A DNA stretch of 38,596 nt from an uncultured Chromatiaceae bacterium (GCA_947259785.1 CAMYNQ010000012.1:1-38596), one strand, 5' to 3'; positions 7,958-16,148 are shown, numbered from the stretch's first letter. Program-made: numbers and translations. The notes: a model not told the origin generated them from the sequence alone.

Positions 7958-8857
7958 TCAGGGAATTATTTCGTGCCAGGACAAAATGCTGCTACTACCG
8001 CTGGCTGAGGTGATGGTGATGTTTTTGAAAGACACCTCGGATATGTAACCACGTTTACTTCTTTGTAGGTCAAAGGAAAGGCGAATCCTGTTGATGGTAA
8101 CCCCTCCGGGCACAGTCCAATTTATTGTGGCTGCGGTTAGCCAACTAGGATTGTTAAATTCATTATTTTCAGACCAGACAACATAACTAGTGCCTGTTGT
8201 GTCGACCATTTCCACATCCACATTCATTTTTTTGGGTAGATCCGTGTCGGGGGTGCCTGTGATCCAGACCTTTTTATATTCAAAGGCGAGATCGATGGAT
8301 TCACCTGAGTTAAGCGTTATGAGTGGTGATGCCGCGCTTGTTTCTCGATAGCCTTTATATTTGGCCTTATTGATATCCAAGGTTCTAAAGCGTATGCCGT
8401 CGCCGACGATATCTGTCGCTCCATCAGTTTTGTTGAGCACCTCGGTTGGCCAGTCAGCCAGGTCATCCGTGGGGATGGAATTGGCCCCACCGAGATCGAC
8501 AATGGCTTCTACCGAACGACTGACACTGCCGTTGATGCTGGGCACGCTTGCAGTGCTGCTAATGGTAGCTTGGCTGGCAGAAATAACCACCGGTGCGGCA
8601 ACAGTGAAGCTGCCATTGCCAAAGCTGACCGGCCCTTCACCAGTATAAGTGGTGGGGGCGAGGCTCCATTGTTTAATGCCACGCTGAAGGCCTGACTCTG
8701 CCAATATAAATGCCTCGCTGGCGGCAAGCTCATCCATATTGCTATGGCTGCTGGTGACAGCGAGAGAGGTAATGGCAACACTTAAAAAACCAAGCACCAG
8801 AATCATGACGATGCTAACTATCATCAGTGAGCCGCGTTGGCGTTGATAGCACCTCAT
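7958..8857 (-). CDS. mshP: MshP/PilX-like minor pilin with an extra C-terminal domain
   Basis: A 299-residue protein. The N-terminus (RQRGSLMIVSIVMILVLGFL) is a PilX/GspK-type hydrophobic helix, followed by LAASEAFILAESGLQRGI, the typical MshP/PilX motif. The usual MshP is about half this length. Here residues from about 110 onward form a separate Ser/Thr/Gly-rich, beta-predicted region with little relation to other pilins. There is no classical GFTLIE cleavage site, as expected for this subgroup. It overlaps the mshO stop by one base. The extra domain could be exposed at the pilus tip; that is inference. No large MshQ-type adhesin gene follows. Confidence 0.8.
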   Translation of the reverse strand: MRCYQRQRGSLMIVSIVMILVLGFLSVAITSLAVTSSHSNMDELAASEAFILAESGLQRGIKQWSLAPTTYTGEGPVSFGNGSFTVAAPVVISASQATISSTASVPSINGSVSRSVEAIVDLGGANSIPTDDLADWPTEVLNKTDGATDIVGDGIRFRTLDINKAKYKGYRETSAASPLITLNSGESIDLAFEYKKVWITGTPDTDLPKKMNVDVEMVDTTGTSYVVWSENNEFNNPSWLTAATINWTVPGGVTINRIRLSFDLQRSKRGYISEVSFKNITITSASGSSSILSWHEIIP

Positions 8858-9345
8858 TAGAAACTCCTCGGATGTAGGGTATTGCGCAGACTGTAGCTTG
8901 AGCCATTACGACTGACGTCGAGGTTGACGCTGATGTACACCACTTCTGTTGGGGCCGCAGCTGTGGTAATGCCATCGGCCTGAAAATAATAAAATTTCAG
9001 ATCGCTGACACCATCTGCCAACGGCTGGCCATTGCGGTTCAGGGTAGTGCCGGCAAGGGCATAGGTGATGACATTGGCGTTGTTGTCAGTAAAGGTAATT
9101 TGGTTGCCGCCCATCACCAGGTCAGCCGCAGTGGCGGAGCGCACAGTGCGTAATTCACGGCGAATGCGTTGCATGGCATAACGCCCCTGCCACTCGGCAT
9201 CAATCATGTCGCGGCCGCTAAAGTAGGCATTAAATCCGCTGCTGAGCATCTGGCTACCCAGGCCGGCAATGATGGCGAGAATGATGATGACCAGTATCAA
9301 CTCGATGAGTGAAAAGCCAGTTTGTCTGTGTTTGACCAAGGCCAT
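8857..9345 (-). CDS. mshO: MshO, minor prepilin (PilW/GspJ type)
   Basis: A 162-residue prepilin with leader MALVKHRQTG and cleavage motif G/FSLIE, then a long hydrophobic helix (LILVIIILAIIAGLGSQM). The motif WQGRYAMQRIRRELRTVRS after the helix is characteristic of MshO/PilW-like minor pilins. It starts one base after the mshD stop and shares its last base region with mshP, showing a tightly packed operon. It probably helps form the initiating tip complex with MshC, MshD and MshP. Confidence 0.88.
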   Translation of the reverse strand: MALVKHRQTGFSLIELILVIIILAIIAGLGSQMLSSGFNAYFSGRDMIDAEWQGRYAMQRIRRELRTVRSATAADLVMGGNQITFTDNNANVITYALAGTTLNRNGQPLADGVSDLKFYYFQADGITTAAAPTEVVYISVNLDVSRNGSSYSLRNTLHPRSF

Positions 9346-9346
9346 A

Positions 9347-9748
9347 TCAGTAATCCGCCACCAGGGCGGTTAGTGTTACGTTTGTTGTGCCGGTGACCGT
9401 GACAGTAACAACTTTGTAATCTGTGTCGCCTGCCCAGTCAGGAGCAATGCTTGAATTTACATTGAAGCCGGCTGGAATACTGCTGCAGGCAAATTGGGGC
9501 GAGCCCATCTTGCATGGATCAGCGTTAGGGTCACTAAATGCTGCAAAGCCAAGTGCCTGCCGTTGCGGCAATATCAGTTCCATGCGCTCAACAGCCAGCT
9601 GAGTCGCCTGGATTGCATCGCTGGCTTGCGCAGGCCCTCTTAAGGCTGAGGAAAAGGCAGCGAACAAGGCTGTGGCAAGAATGCTGGTAACGAGAATGAA
9701 TATAATCAACTCGATAAAAGAAAAACCATTTTGCCGTAGCGAATTCAT
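9347..9748 (-). CDS. mshD: MshD, minor prepilin (PilV/GspI type)
   Basis: A 133-residue prepilin with leader MNSLRQNG, cleavage motif G/FSFIE and a hydrophobic helix, then QATQLAVERMELILPQRQAL, typical of MshD/PilV. Two cysteines (CKMGSPQFAC) can form a small disulfide loop. It follows mshC after two bases. The role is a structural minor pilin of the tip complex. Confidence 0.85.
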   Translation of the reverse strand: MNSLRQNGFSFIELIIFILVTSILATALFAAFSSALRGPAQASDAIQATQLAVERMELILPQRQALGFAAFSDPNADPCKMGSPQFACSSIPAGFNVNSSIAPDWAGDTDYKVVTVTVTGTTNVTLTALVADY

Positions 9749-9750
9749 GA

Positions 9751-10221
9751 TTAGATGACCCGCCCGGTCTCAGGTGTAACGCGTATTGTGCGACTTTCGC
9801 TTGCCGCTGTCAGAGTAATGACTGCATCAGCAGCCAATGCGGTGCCGGGCGTTAGTGTATTTGTGTAAGGTTTGCCTTGGCCATCAAACACCAGAAAATT
9901 ATTTGTGCTGGCTAGTGAAATACCTGTGTCTAAAAAAATCGTTGTGCTGCCGCTGGCCGGGTGCGTGTAGAGTGTTGCGCCATCGGCACTGCTGATCCAG
10001 TAGCGGTCGTTGTTGAAATTGATGCGGTAACGTTGGCCACGATGAATTGCAAGTGATTGCGTGTGGCGGATGTCGGCCATTAGCTGATTTGCCTGGGCAG
10101 AGATGCTGGTAGAGCCGGAGGGAAATTTAATAACTGCGTAGGTGGATATAATCGAGGTAATGACAAGTACCAGGATCAATTCTATCAGGGTAAAGCCGCG
10201 AATCTGTTTGGTCATAAGCAT
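9751..10221 (-). CDS. mshC: MshC, minor prepilin (GspH/FimT type)
   Basis: A 156-residue prepilin: leader MLMTKQIRG, cleavage motif G/FTLIE, a hydrophobic helix, then ANQLMADIRHTQSLAIHRGQ, the GspH/FimT signature. The C-terminus ends RTIRVTPETGRVI, again typical of GspH-like pseudopilins. The second Met (10215) is an equally good start. It is separated from mshA by a perfect 12-bp hairpin, which probably lowers its expression relative to the major pilin. Confidence 0.88.
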   Translation of the reverse strand: MLMTKQIRGFTLIELILVLVITSIISTYAVIKFPSGSTSISAQANQLMADIRHTQSLAIHRGQRYRINFNNDRYWISSADGATLYTHPASGSTTIFLDTGISLASTNNFLVFDGQGKPYTNTLTPGTALAADAVITLTAASESRTIRVTPETGRVI

Positions 10222-10240
10222 TCATGGAAGGCTAGAAAGT

Positions 10241-10272
10241 CCGATGCCTGTACCGGAAGATACAGGCATCGG
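10241..10272 (-). terminator. Perfect 12-bp hairpin between mshA and mshC
   Basis: CCGATGCCTGTA, loop of 8, TACAGGCATCGG. On the transcribed (minus) strand it is followed by ACTTTCTAGC, a weak T-rich stretch, so it may act as a leaky terminator or as a 3' stabiliser for the mshA message. Both would give an excess of major pilin over minor pilins. The structure is seen; the role is inferred. Confidence 0.6.
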
Positions 10273-10295
10273 TTTGAACTTAAGTCATATATTTA

Positions 10296-10679
10296 TTATG
10301 GAACAGCAGCACCAACAACGATACCGGTGAAATCGGCTGTTTCCCCATTTGTGTGTGTCACTGTACAAGTCGCTGCAACGCCTTCAGCATCCCCGCTTGT
10401 AAATGCACCTGTGATGGTGTAGCCAGTAGGAAGGCCTCCTTGAAGTAAGGGTCCATGACCGGTGCAAGTATTCACATCCGTAGCTGTTTTCCCCATTTTC
10501 TTGGCGGCGTAATTAATTGTTGCGGCTGAGCTGAGTCCACCTGCTACGCCCTTGACTGCTGCTTTCTCAGCATCACTGGACATGTCGACAAATTTAGGTA
10601 CGGCCACGGCACCGAGTACGCCTAAAATAACAATGACCATTATCAATTCAATTAATGTAAAACCTGCTTGTTGTTTCAT
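10296..10679 (-). CDS. mshA: MshA, major MSHA pilin subunit
   Basis: A 127-residue type IVa prepilin with the short leader MKQQAG, cleavage motif G/FTLIELIMVIVILGVLGAV and then PKFVDMSSDAEKAAVKGVAG, the hallmark of MshA proteins. Two cysteines (NTCTG and ATCTV) would close the C-terminal D-loop. The ribosome site GAAGGAAAG precedes the ATG. Its own upstream region of about 150 bases and the downstream hairpin suggest strong separate expression. The protein forms the pilus shaft. Confidence 0.95.
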   Translation of the reverse strand: MKQQAGFTLIELIMVIVILGVLGAVAVPKFVDMSSDAEKAAVKGVAGGLSSAATINYAAKKMGKTATDVNTCTGHGPLLQGGLPTGYTITGAFTSGDAEGVAATCTVTHTNGETADFTGIVVGAAVP

Positions 10680-10827
10680 TTTCTTTCCTTCATGAATAGT
10701 AGTTAATCGACGATTTGTTTGACAATGACTTTGTGTGTTGTCAATGTCTTAATGATTATTTCGGACGTTTAGACGGGAAACTTTAGAATGTCTTTGTAAA
10801 AGACAGTAAATTGATAAAATTAACTGG
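10680..10827 (-). promoter_or_regulatory. Leader/probable promoter region of mshA with a dyad
   Basis: The gap between mshG and mshA is unusually long for this operon. It has an AT-rich sequence and an inverted repeat TTGACAA-(12)-TTGTCAA at 10719-10744, which also contains a TTGACA-like -35 hexamer on the minus strand. A clear matching -10 was not found. It is probably an internal promoter and/or operator for the major pilin gene. Confidence 0.35.
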
Positions 10828-12054
10828 TTAACGGCCCATGGCGGCATCGGCCAGGTTCCACATCGGTAGGAAAACGCCCAGTGCCAGAATCAAAACCATG
10901 ATGCCTACACAGGCCAGCAAGATGGGTTCGATGGAGGCGCTGAGGTTTTTTATTTGATACTCAACTTCGCGTTCATAATATTCCGCCACTTCTGATAATA
11001 AATTATCCAGCGAGCCAGTTTGCTCGCCGACGCTAATCATTTGTAAGACGATAGAAGGAAATAATTTGGTTGAGGTGGCTGCCTGGGTAATGGTAATGCC
11101 GCGTTCAACGTCGTCTCGCATTTTTAATACGTGACCTCTGACAAACATATTATCAACGGCATTACTAACAACAGACATGGCTTGGCCCCAAGGCACGCCG
11201 GATTTTACACAAATAGCCATGGCTAAAGAAAAACGCCCCATGGTGGCGCGATAGAGTATGCCGCCAATGACTGGCAGTTTGAGTTTGATGCGGTCCCATT
11301 TTAATCGCCCTGTTTCTTTCGCTAGATAAAAGCGAATCACAAATGGTAGTGCGACAATGAATCCGACGACTAGATACCAGTAGTTAACAGTGAAGCTGGA
11401 CGTGGCAATCAGCAGCCGAGTTGCCAGTGGTAGGTCGGCGTCAAATTTTGTAAAGACAGCGGCAAAGGCGGGTATGACAAAGATATTAATAATCAACATC
11501 GCTGCCACGATAGCAACGATAACGATAATCGGATAACGCACTGCGGCTTTGATGCGTTCTCTTGTCTCGCGCTCCAGCTCCAGGTAGTTGACTAGTTTTA
11601 AAAAACTTTCCGGCAGGGTGCCGCTAGCTTCACCCACTTCAATAATGCTGATGTATAGATTTGAAAATACCTCGGGGTGATGGCGCATGGCGGCACTTAA
11701 TTCTTCGCCTGAATCAAGGCCGTCACGCAATTCAGCAATGATCTCTGCCAGCTGATCGCTGGGGGTCGATTCGCGCAGGCCTTGCAAGGCTTCGAGAATT
11801 GGAACGCCGGCGCGCATCAGGGTATACATTTGCCGCGAGAAAAATATTAAGTCCAGCAGTGAAACTGTTTTTTTGCCAAAATTGAGTTTAATAGAACTAC
11901 TCGTTTTGGTTTTTTCCTGCTGCTGATTTATGTTTACAGGGGTAATATTCGTGTCGAGTAAATGACTGGCAACGGCGTCTTCTGACTCGGCTTCAAATTG
12001 TCCACTTATCAGCTGGCCTTGGCGATCACGGCCTTGGTAGTTAAAAATACTCAT
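10828..12054 (-). CDS. mshG: MshG, inner-membrane platform protein (PilC/GspF family)
   Basis: A 408-residue protein with two GspF cytoplasmic domains. The first contains FFSRQMYTLMRAGVPILEAL and IEVGEASGTLPE, and the second MGRFSLAMAICVKSGVPWGQ and MISVGEQTGSLDNLL. Membrane helices lie at about 170-200, 220-240 and the C-terminus (LLACVGIMVLILALGVFLPM). It is the platform on which MshE works. The gene starts three bases after mshE ends. Confidence 0.94.
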   Translation of the reverse strand: MSIFNYQGRDRQGQLISGQFEAESEDAVASHLLDTNITPVNINQQQEKTKTSSSIKLNFGKKTVSLLDLIFFSRQMYTLMRAGVPILEALQGLRESTPSDQLAEIIAELRDGLDSGEELSAAMRHHPEVFSNLYISIIEVGEASGTLPESFLKLVNYLELERETRERIKAAVRYPIIVIVAIVAAMLIINIFVIPAFAAVFTKFDADLPLATRLLIATSSFTVNYWYLVVGFIVALPFVIRFYLAKETGRLKWDRIKLKLPVIGGILYRATMGRFSLAMAICVKSGVPWGQAMSVVSNAVDNMFVRGHVLKMRDDVERGITITQAATSTKLFPSIVLQMISVGEQTGSLDNLLSEVAEYYEREVEYQIKNLSASIEPILLACVGIMVLILALGVFLPMWNLADAAMGR

Positions 12055-12057
12055 TGT

Positions 12058-13764
12058 TTACATTTCCATGCTGAAGCCGACTTTTACTACTTCATCAACG
12101 GTGGTTGTGCCTTTAAGTGCCAGTTCATAGGCTGATTGTTTTAGTGATGTAAAACCTGGGCGTGATTGGGCCAGTTTAGAAAACGCCATCAAATCACCGT
12201 TGTGCAGGGCTTCAATCAATCCGGAATCCATTTCCAGAAATTCATAGATGCCGATGCGGCCTTGATAGCCTGTTTGACTGCATGCGCGGCAACCACGGCC
12301 GCGTTTGAAGGTAATGCCCTCAACTTCATCGCCCATGTCTTGCAGTAACAGCTTGGTGGCCGTATCAACGTTGTCATCCTCGGCACAGCTGGGACAAATG
12401 CGGCGTATCAGGCGTTGTGCCAGAACGCCGCGCAAGGCGCCTGCAATCAGATAGGGTTCTGCGCCCATATCGATGAGTCTGATTGCGCTGGAAATGGCGT
12501 CGTTGGTATGCAGGGTGGACATGACAAAGTGGCCAGTCATGGAGGCGCGCAGACCGATTTCTATGGTTTCTTTATCACGCATCTCGCCGATCAGAACGGT
12601 ATCTGGATCCTGGCGCAAGACCGAGCGCAATACTTTGCTGAATGTCAGGTCAACTTTCGGATTAACCTGAACCTGGTTAACACCGCTTAAGCGGTATTCC
12701 ACCGGGTCTTCGACGGTGATGATTTTGACGCCTGGATTGTTTAATTCACTTAGCAGGGCATAGAGCGTGGTGGTTTTACCACTGCCTGTTGGGCCTGTTA
12801 CTAACATCAAGCCGTGGGGGCTTTTTGCTACTTGTCTGACTCTTTTTGCTAGGTCACCCGGCAAGCCAAGTTGATCGACACCGAGAAAACCAGCCGACTG
12901 ATTCAGCAAACGCATGACGGCTGATTCACCGTCGGGTAATGGCAGTGTGGAAAGACGCACATCAATTCTCTGGTTGCGTATTTCCAGGTGAAAACGACCG
13001 TCTTGTGGTAGCCGTTTTTCGGAGATATCAAGGCCGGACATCAATTTTAGTCGAGAAATAAGGGCGCCTGCGATGCGTTTGTCGGTTGTGGTCTGGACAC
13101 GTAGAGTGCCATCGATGCGGAAGCGGATGCGTAATTCATCAACGTCGGGTTCTATATGGATATCTGATGCATTTACCTGAACCGCATCTTCCAGCATTGA
13201 TTGCAATAATTTAACTACTGGCGCATCGGTCAGGCCTTCACTGACTGTGCGGTCAGCTATAGTGTTTTCAGCGGCAGAGAGTTGCTGGCCCAGTTCGGCG
13301 GCAAAGTTGCTTATTTCAGCAGTGCGACGATAGACGGAGTCGATGGTGGTAAGCAAATCATCTTCTTTAACAATGGCTATCTCTAACGGTTTGCCGATGA
13401 GTTTAGATAGATCGTCATAGGCAAAGATGTTGGTTGGGTCGGCCATGCCTATCAGAATTGAGTCGGGCTTTTCGGCAAGGGCAATGACACGAAAACGGCG
13501 TGCTTGAACTTCTGGAATTCGTTTTACGGTATCTGGATCAATCGAGTAATCCTGAATATCGATAAAATCGATGTTTAATTGCCGGGCAAGGATGTCAACT
13601 AGCTGATTTTCAGTGATATAGCCACTCTCAATCAGTTCACGGCCGAGTTTATTGCCGCTGCTCTTCTGATTGTCGAGTGCCGTGATGAGCTGCTCTTCTG
13701 TAATGGCTTTCTGCTCAACGAGTAAGTCACCCAGGCGTATTTTTTTTGGACGTTGTACTGTCAT
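12058..13764 (-). CDS. mshE: MshE, pilus assembly ATPase with c-di-GMP-binding N-domain
   Basis: A PilB/GspE-type hexameric ATPase that powers pilus extension. The N-terminus has two 24-residue MshEN motifs separated by five residues: the first begins RLGDLLVEQKAITEEQL and the second KLGRELIESGYITENQL. This arrangement is the known c-di-GMP-binding site of MshE. Then come Walker A GPTGSGKT (about residue 327 when counted from the upstream TTG), Walker B VLIGEMRD, the His box TLHTNDA, and a zinc-binding Cys pair set (CPSC and CRAC). The ATG at 13764 has AAGGA seven bases upstream and is chosen over the in-frame TTG at 13770. It is the first gene of the pilus locus. Confidence 0.95.
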   Translation of the reverse strand: MTVQRPKKIRLGDLLVEQKAITEEQLITALDNQKSSGNKLGRELIESGYITENQLVDILARQLNIDFIDIQDYSIDPDTVKRIPEVQARRFRVIALAEKPDSILIGMADPTNIFAYDDLSKLIGKPLEIAIVKEDDLLTTIDSVYRRTAEISNFAAELGQQLSAAENTIADRTVSEGLTDAPVVKLLQSMLEDAVQVNASDIHIEPDVDELRIRFRIDGTLRVQTTTDKRIAGALISRLKLMSGLDISEKRLPQDGRFHLEIRNQRIDVRLSTLPLPDGESAVMRLLNQSAGFLGVDQLGLPGDLAKRVRQVAKSPHGLMLVTGPTGSGKTTTLYALLSELNNPGVKIITVEDPVEYRLSGVNQVQVNPKVDLTFSKVLRSVLRQDPDTVLIGEMRDKETIEIGLRASMTGHFVMSTLHTNDAISSAIRLIDMGAEPYLIAGALRGVLAQRLIRRICPSCAEDDNVDTATKLLLQDMGDEVEGITFKRGRGCRACSQTGYQGRIGIYEFLEMDSGLIEALHNGDLMAFSKLAQSRPGFTSLKQSAYELALKGTTTVDEVVKVGFSMEM

Positions 13765-13770
13765 ATGCAA

Positions 13771-14093
13771 TCCTTGCGCTTATCTATTTTGCTTAATGTT
13801 TAATCACGTGTTTGCATTAAGTCATCTAGATTTTTTATATCCGTATAGCTTCTTAGCGGGTTTTTTTGCCAAGACTTTATAAAATGTTTAAATCCAAATT
13901 ATTTAAGTGGAATTGATGTGGTGTTTTGGCTTCGTCTGTGGAGAGGTGTTTTTTTGCTCAGCTAAACCTACAGGGGGGCATTCGGATGGAATGAGGGGTG
14001 TACAGCATTTAAATACTACACAGCTCGTTTCAGGTTCTGGATATAAAAAAGGCCTGCTTGGCAGACCTTTATTAACAGGGATTCATGTTGAGT
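13771..14093 (-). promoter_or_regulatory. Non-coding region upstream of the MSHA operon
   Basis: About 320 bases without a supportable gene. It should hold the mshE promoter (minus strand), because mshE has no other upstream gene in the same direction. AT-rich blocks occur near 13800-13900 but no convincing sigma-70 or sigma-54 pair could be fixed by eye. A short open frame on the + strand here has no recognisable features. The left part of the region next to 14093 carries the terminator of the following gene. Confidence 0.35.
14044..14071 (-). terminator. Intrinsic terminator of the 129-residue periplasmic protein gene
   Basis: On the minus strand AAGGTCTGC, loop CAA, GCAGGCCTT, then TTTT. 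The stem is 9 bp with one G-U pair. It lies 23 bases after the stop codon. Confidence 0.8.
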
Positions 14094-14483
14094 TTATTTT
14101 TCTATCCAGCTGCTCAACGCTTGTTTGCTTGATTCGTTTGGGCTTTCTTTAAAACGCAGCAGAATTTTGGCCAGTTCGCGCTCGGTTTCAGAGGCGGCTG
14201 GACTGAGCCAGATTTTCATTACGCTGGGTTTATCGTTAGGACGAATTTTTGTGTCCATATTTTTGATGGTGTTGGCTAGCAGACGCTCGTTGTCTGTTGA
14301 TGAGCTATCCTTGGCAATATCGTCCAGCGTCATCTGTGCATCTTTGTCAGGCTTGATTTCAAGTTCAAGCATGATCGCGGCCATTTGCTCGATAGCCAGG
14401 CTGGTGTCAGCGGCTTGGCTAATGGATTGCATGTTCATGGTGGTAAAAAATAGAACGGCTAAAGAAAGTGATTTGATTTTCAT
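14094..14483 (-). CDS. Small exported protein of unknown function
   Basis: A 129-residue protein with a signal peptide (MKIKSLSLAVLFFTTMN to about AQAADT). The mature part is short, charged and predicted helical, with no cysteines and no motif I recognise. A good ribosome site (AGAGGAG) precedes the ATG and its own terminator follows, so it is a genuine single-gene unit. It probably acts in the periplasm. No function is assigned. Confidence 0.75.
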   Translation of the reverse strand: MKIKSLSLAVLFFTTMNMQSISQAADTSLAIEQMAAIMLELEIKPDKDAQMTLDDIAKDSSSTDNERLLANTIKNMDTKIRPNDKPSVMKIWLSPAASETERELAKILLRFKESPNESSKQALSSWIEK

Positions 14484-14897
14484 AAGAACTCCTCTTTAGA
14501 GATTATGCTCAAGCCAGTCTCGCACGTTAACGCCAAAGCAGAATGCAAGTCAAAAGCTGATGGTTCTATTAAGGAATAATTAACTGGGGATTGCTGGCGG
14601 GAAAAGCACACGACCCCGCCCTCTCTCACTGTTGACGGGGCCTGTGCCACACTCTACGCGTCTCTCTCATCTCACTTACGCGCTTCATTCGCTCGTAGCC
14701 CTCATCTCTGGCCCGCTTCGCTTCGCCAGACCACCACTTGCGTTGCTGATTTTAGCAAGGCTTAGGATGGCCCTGCAATTGAAAGTTGTTGAACTGTCAC
14801 CGTGGCGTTGCTTGGAATGGGCTAGAATAGCCAGTCTTGAAGGGGGCTGGGGATTCGCCTAGTCACCGTTTCTGTTGTTTTAATTTTGAATAAGATT
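14484..14897. other. Intergenic region between divergent genes, with a pyrimidine-rich block
   Basis: It contains the divergent control regions for the exported protein and the sodium channel. From about 14615 to 14745 the + strand is strongly C/T-rich with loose repeats of CGCTTC-like words, unlike its surroundings. An open frame there (14632-14862) has no coding features. No promoter could be fixed. Confidence 0.4.
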
Positions 14898-15734
14898 ATG
14901 AATTCACAAGCCCAATGGCCTACATGGCGCCTTAAGCTCAAGGCCTTTATCGAAGCCGCGCCAACACAAAAATTCATCATCACGCTGATTTTGATCAACG
15001 CGGCTATTCTCGGACTGCAGACCGATGCCGGCATCGTCGCCCAATGGGGCGGCCTGTTGCATGGGCTTGATCTGGTCATTCTCAGTGTCTTTGTCGTTGA
15101 GATTGTGTTGCGTTTAGTGGTGCACCGTTTCAGCTTTTTTCGTGATCCCTGGAGTGTATTTGACTTCCTGGTTGTCGCTATTGCCCTGGTGCCTGCCTCC
15201 GGCCCGTTCGAGGTGCTGCGCGCGTTGCGTGTGCTTCGAGTCTTGCGCTTGCTAACCATGGTGCCTTCAATGCGCCGAGTGGTGGCGGGCATGCTCAAGG
15301 CCGTGCCTGGCCTGGGTTCGGTGGGCGCCATTATGAGCATCATCTTTTACGTGTCGGCGGTCATGGCCACCAATCTGTTTGGTGAGGCCTTTCCAGAGTG
15401 GTTTGGCAGCTTGGGCGCCAGTGCCTATACGCTGTTTCAGGTGATGACGTTGGAGTCCTGGTCGATGGGGATCGTCCGTCCGGTGATGGAGGTTTATCCC
15501 CAGGCCTGGCTGTTTTTTCTGCCTTTTATACTGATCGCCACTTTTACCATGCTGAATTTGTTGATGGCGGTGATCGTCAATGCGGTGCAGGATGTGCAGC
15601 ATGCAGAACTGGAACATACCCAGCACAGCATCACCGCCAAGGTCGATGCTGAGACCGAAACATTGCAGAAAGAGTTGTCCCAGTTGCACAGAGAAATGAG
15701 TGAAATCAAAGAGTTAATCAAACAGCGTCTCTGA
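14898..15734 (+). CDS. Voltage-gated sodium channel, single-domain (BacNav type)
   Basis: About 278 residues forming one six-helix subunit; four would assemble the channel. S4 is seen as VLRALRVLRVLRLL, with four arginines at every third position (about 112, 115, 118 and 121 counted from an upstream TTG at 14886). The pore follows with filter TLESWSM (188-194). The TLESW filter is the sodium-selective signature of NaChBac-like channels, and TLESWSM is the form I recall for the Magnetococcus channel NavMs. S6 is FILIATFTMLNLLMAVIVN, followed by a neck and a heptad coiled coil (KVDAETETLQKELSQLHREM) that in the family holds the tetramer. The start is ATG at 14898; TTG at 14886 is possible. It is monocistronic. 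Confidence 0.93.
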   Translation: MNSQAQWPTWRLKLKAFIEAAPTQKFIITLILINAAILGLQTDAGIVAQWGGLLHGLDLVILSVFVVEIVLRLVVHRFSFFRDPWSVFDFLVVAIALVPASGPFEVLRALRVLRVLRLLTMVPSMRRVVAGMLKAVPGLGSVGAIMSIIFYVSAVMATNLFGEAFPEWFGSLGASAYTLFQVMTLESWSMGIVRPVMEVYPQAWLFFLPFILIATFTMLNLLMAVIVNAVQDVQHAELEHTQHSITAKVDAETETLQKELSQLHREMSEIKELIKQRL

Positions 15735-15854
15735 ATTTGTTCTGTGGACTATGACGTCCAGCGAAAAGTGGGTTAAGATAAATCAAAAAATAAGCTGCAA
15801 AATAAAACTAATAATAGCGGCAGACTCTGTTTACTACACATAAAGAGAAGAGAG

Positions 15855-16148
15855 ATGCTCAATAATTTTAGAATTATTAGCCTGATCGAGGGGCTTTCAT
15901 TCCTGGTGCTGCTATTTGTCGCCATGCCGCTTAAATATTATTGGGGCTATCCCGAGGCGGTATCCATGGTTGGTATGACCCACGGCCTGTTATTTATTGC
16001 CTACGTCATTCTGGCTGGCATGGTTGGACAGCGTCAGGGCTGGTCGGATCGTTTCACGTTCGTCGTTGTTTTGGTGGGTATGTTGCCATTTGGCTGTTTT
16101 GTATTGGAGCAAAAGCTCAAAAAAGAGGCGCTTCAGCCTGCAATATGA
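15855..16148 (+). CDS. DUF3817 small integral membrane protein
   Basis: A 97-residue protein with three hydrophobic helices. The features are FRIISLIEGLSFLVLLFVAM, PLKYYWGYPEAV and GMTHGLLFIAYVI, which match the DUF3817 family (conserved EG..Y and H-G motifs). No enzymatic role is known for the family. AGAGAAGAGAG precedes the ATG. A strong terminator follows 36 bases after the stop, so it is a single gene. Confidence 0.85.
   Translation: MLNNFRIISLIEGLSFLVLLFVAMPLKYYWGYPEAVSMVGMTHGLLFIAYVILAGMVGQRQGWSDRFTFVVVLVGMLPFGCFVLEQKLKKEALQPAI

Noticed and set aside
13907-14152. 81-residue frame upstream of mshE
   Set aside because: It crosses the terminator and the end of the exported-protein gene; no coding signs.
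14632-14862. 76-residue frame in the C/T-rich block
   Set aside because: Composition-driven low-complexity frame without a ribosome site or motif.
14822-15343. 173-residue minus-strand frame opposite the sodium channel
   Set aside because: The Arg/Thr-rich translation is a shadow of the channel's coding frame.
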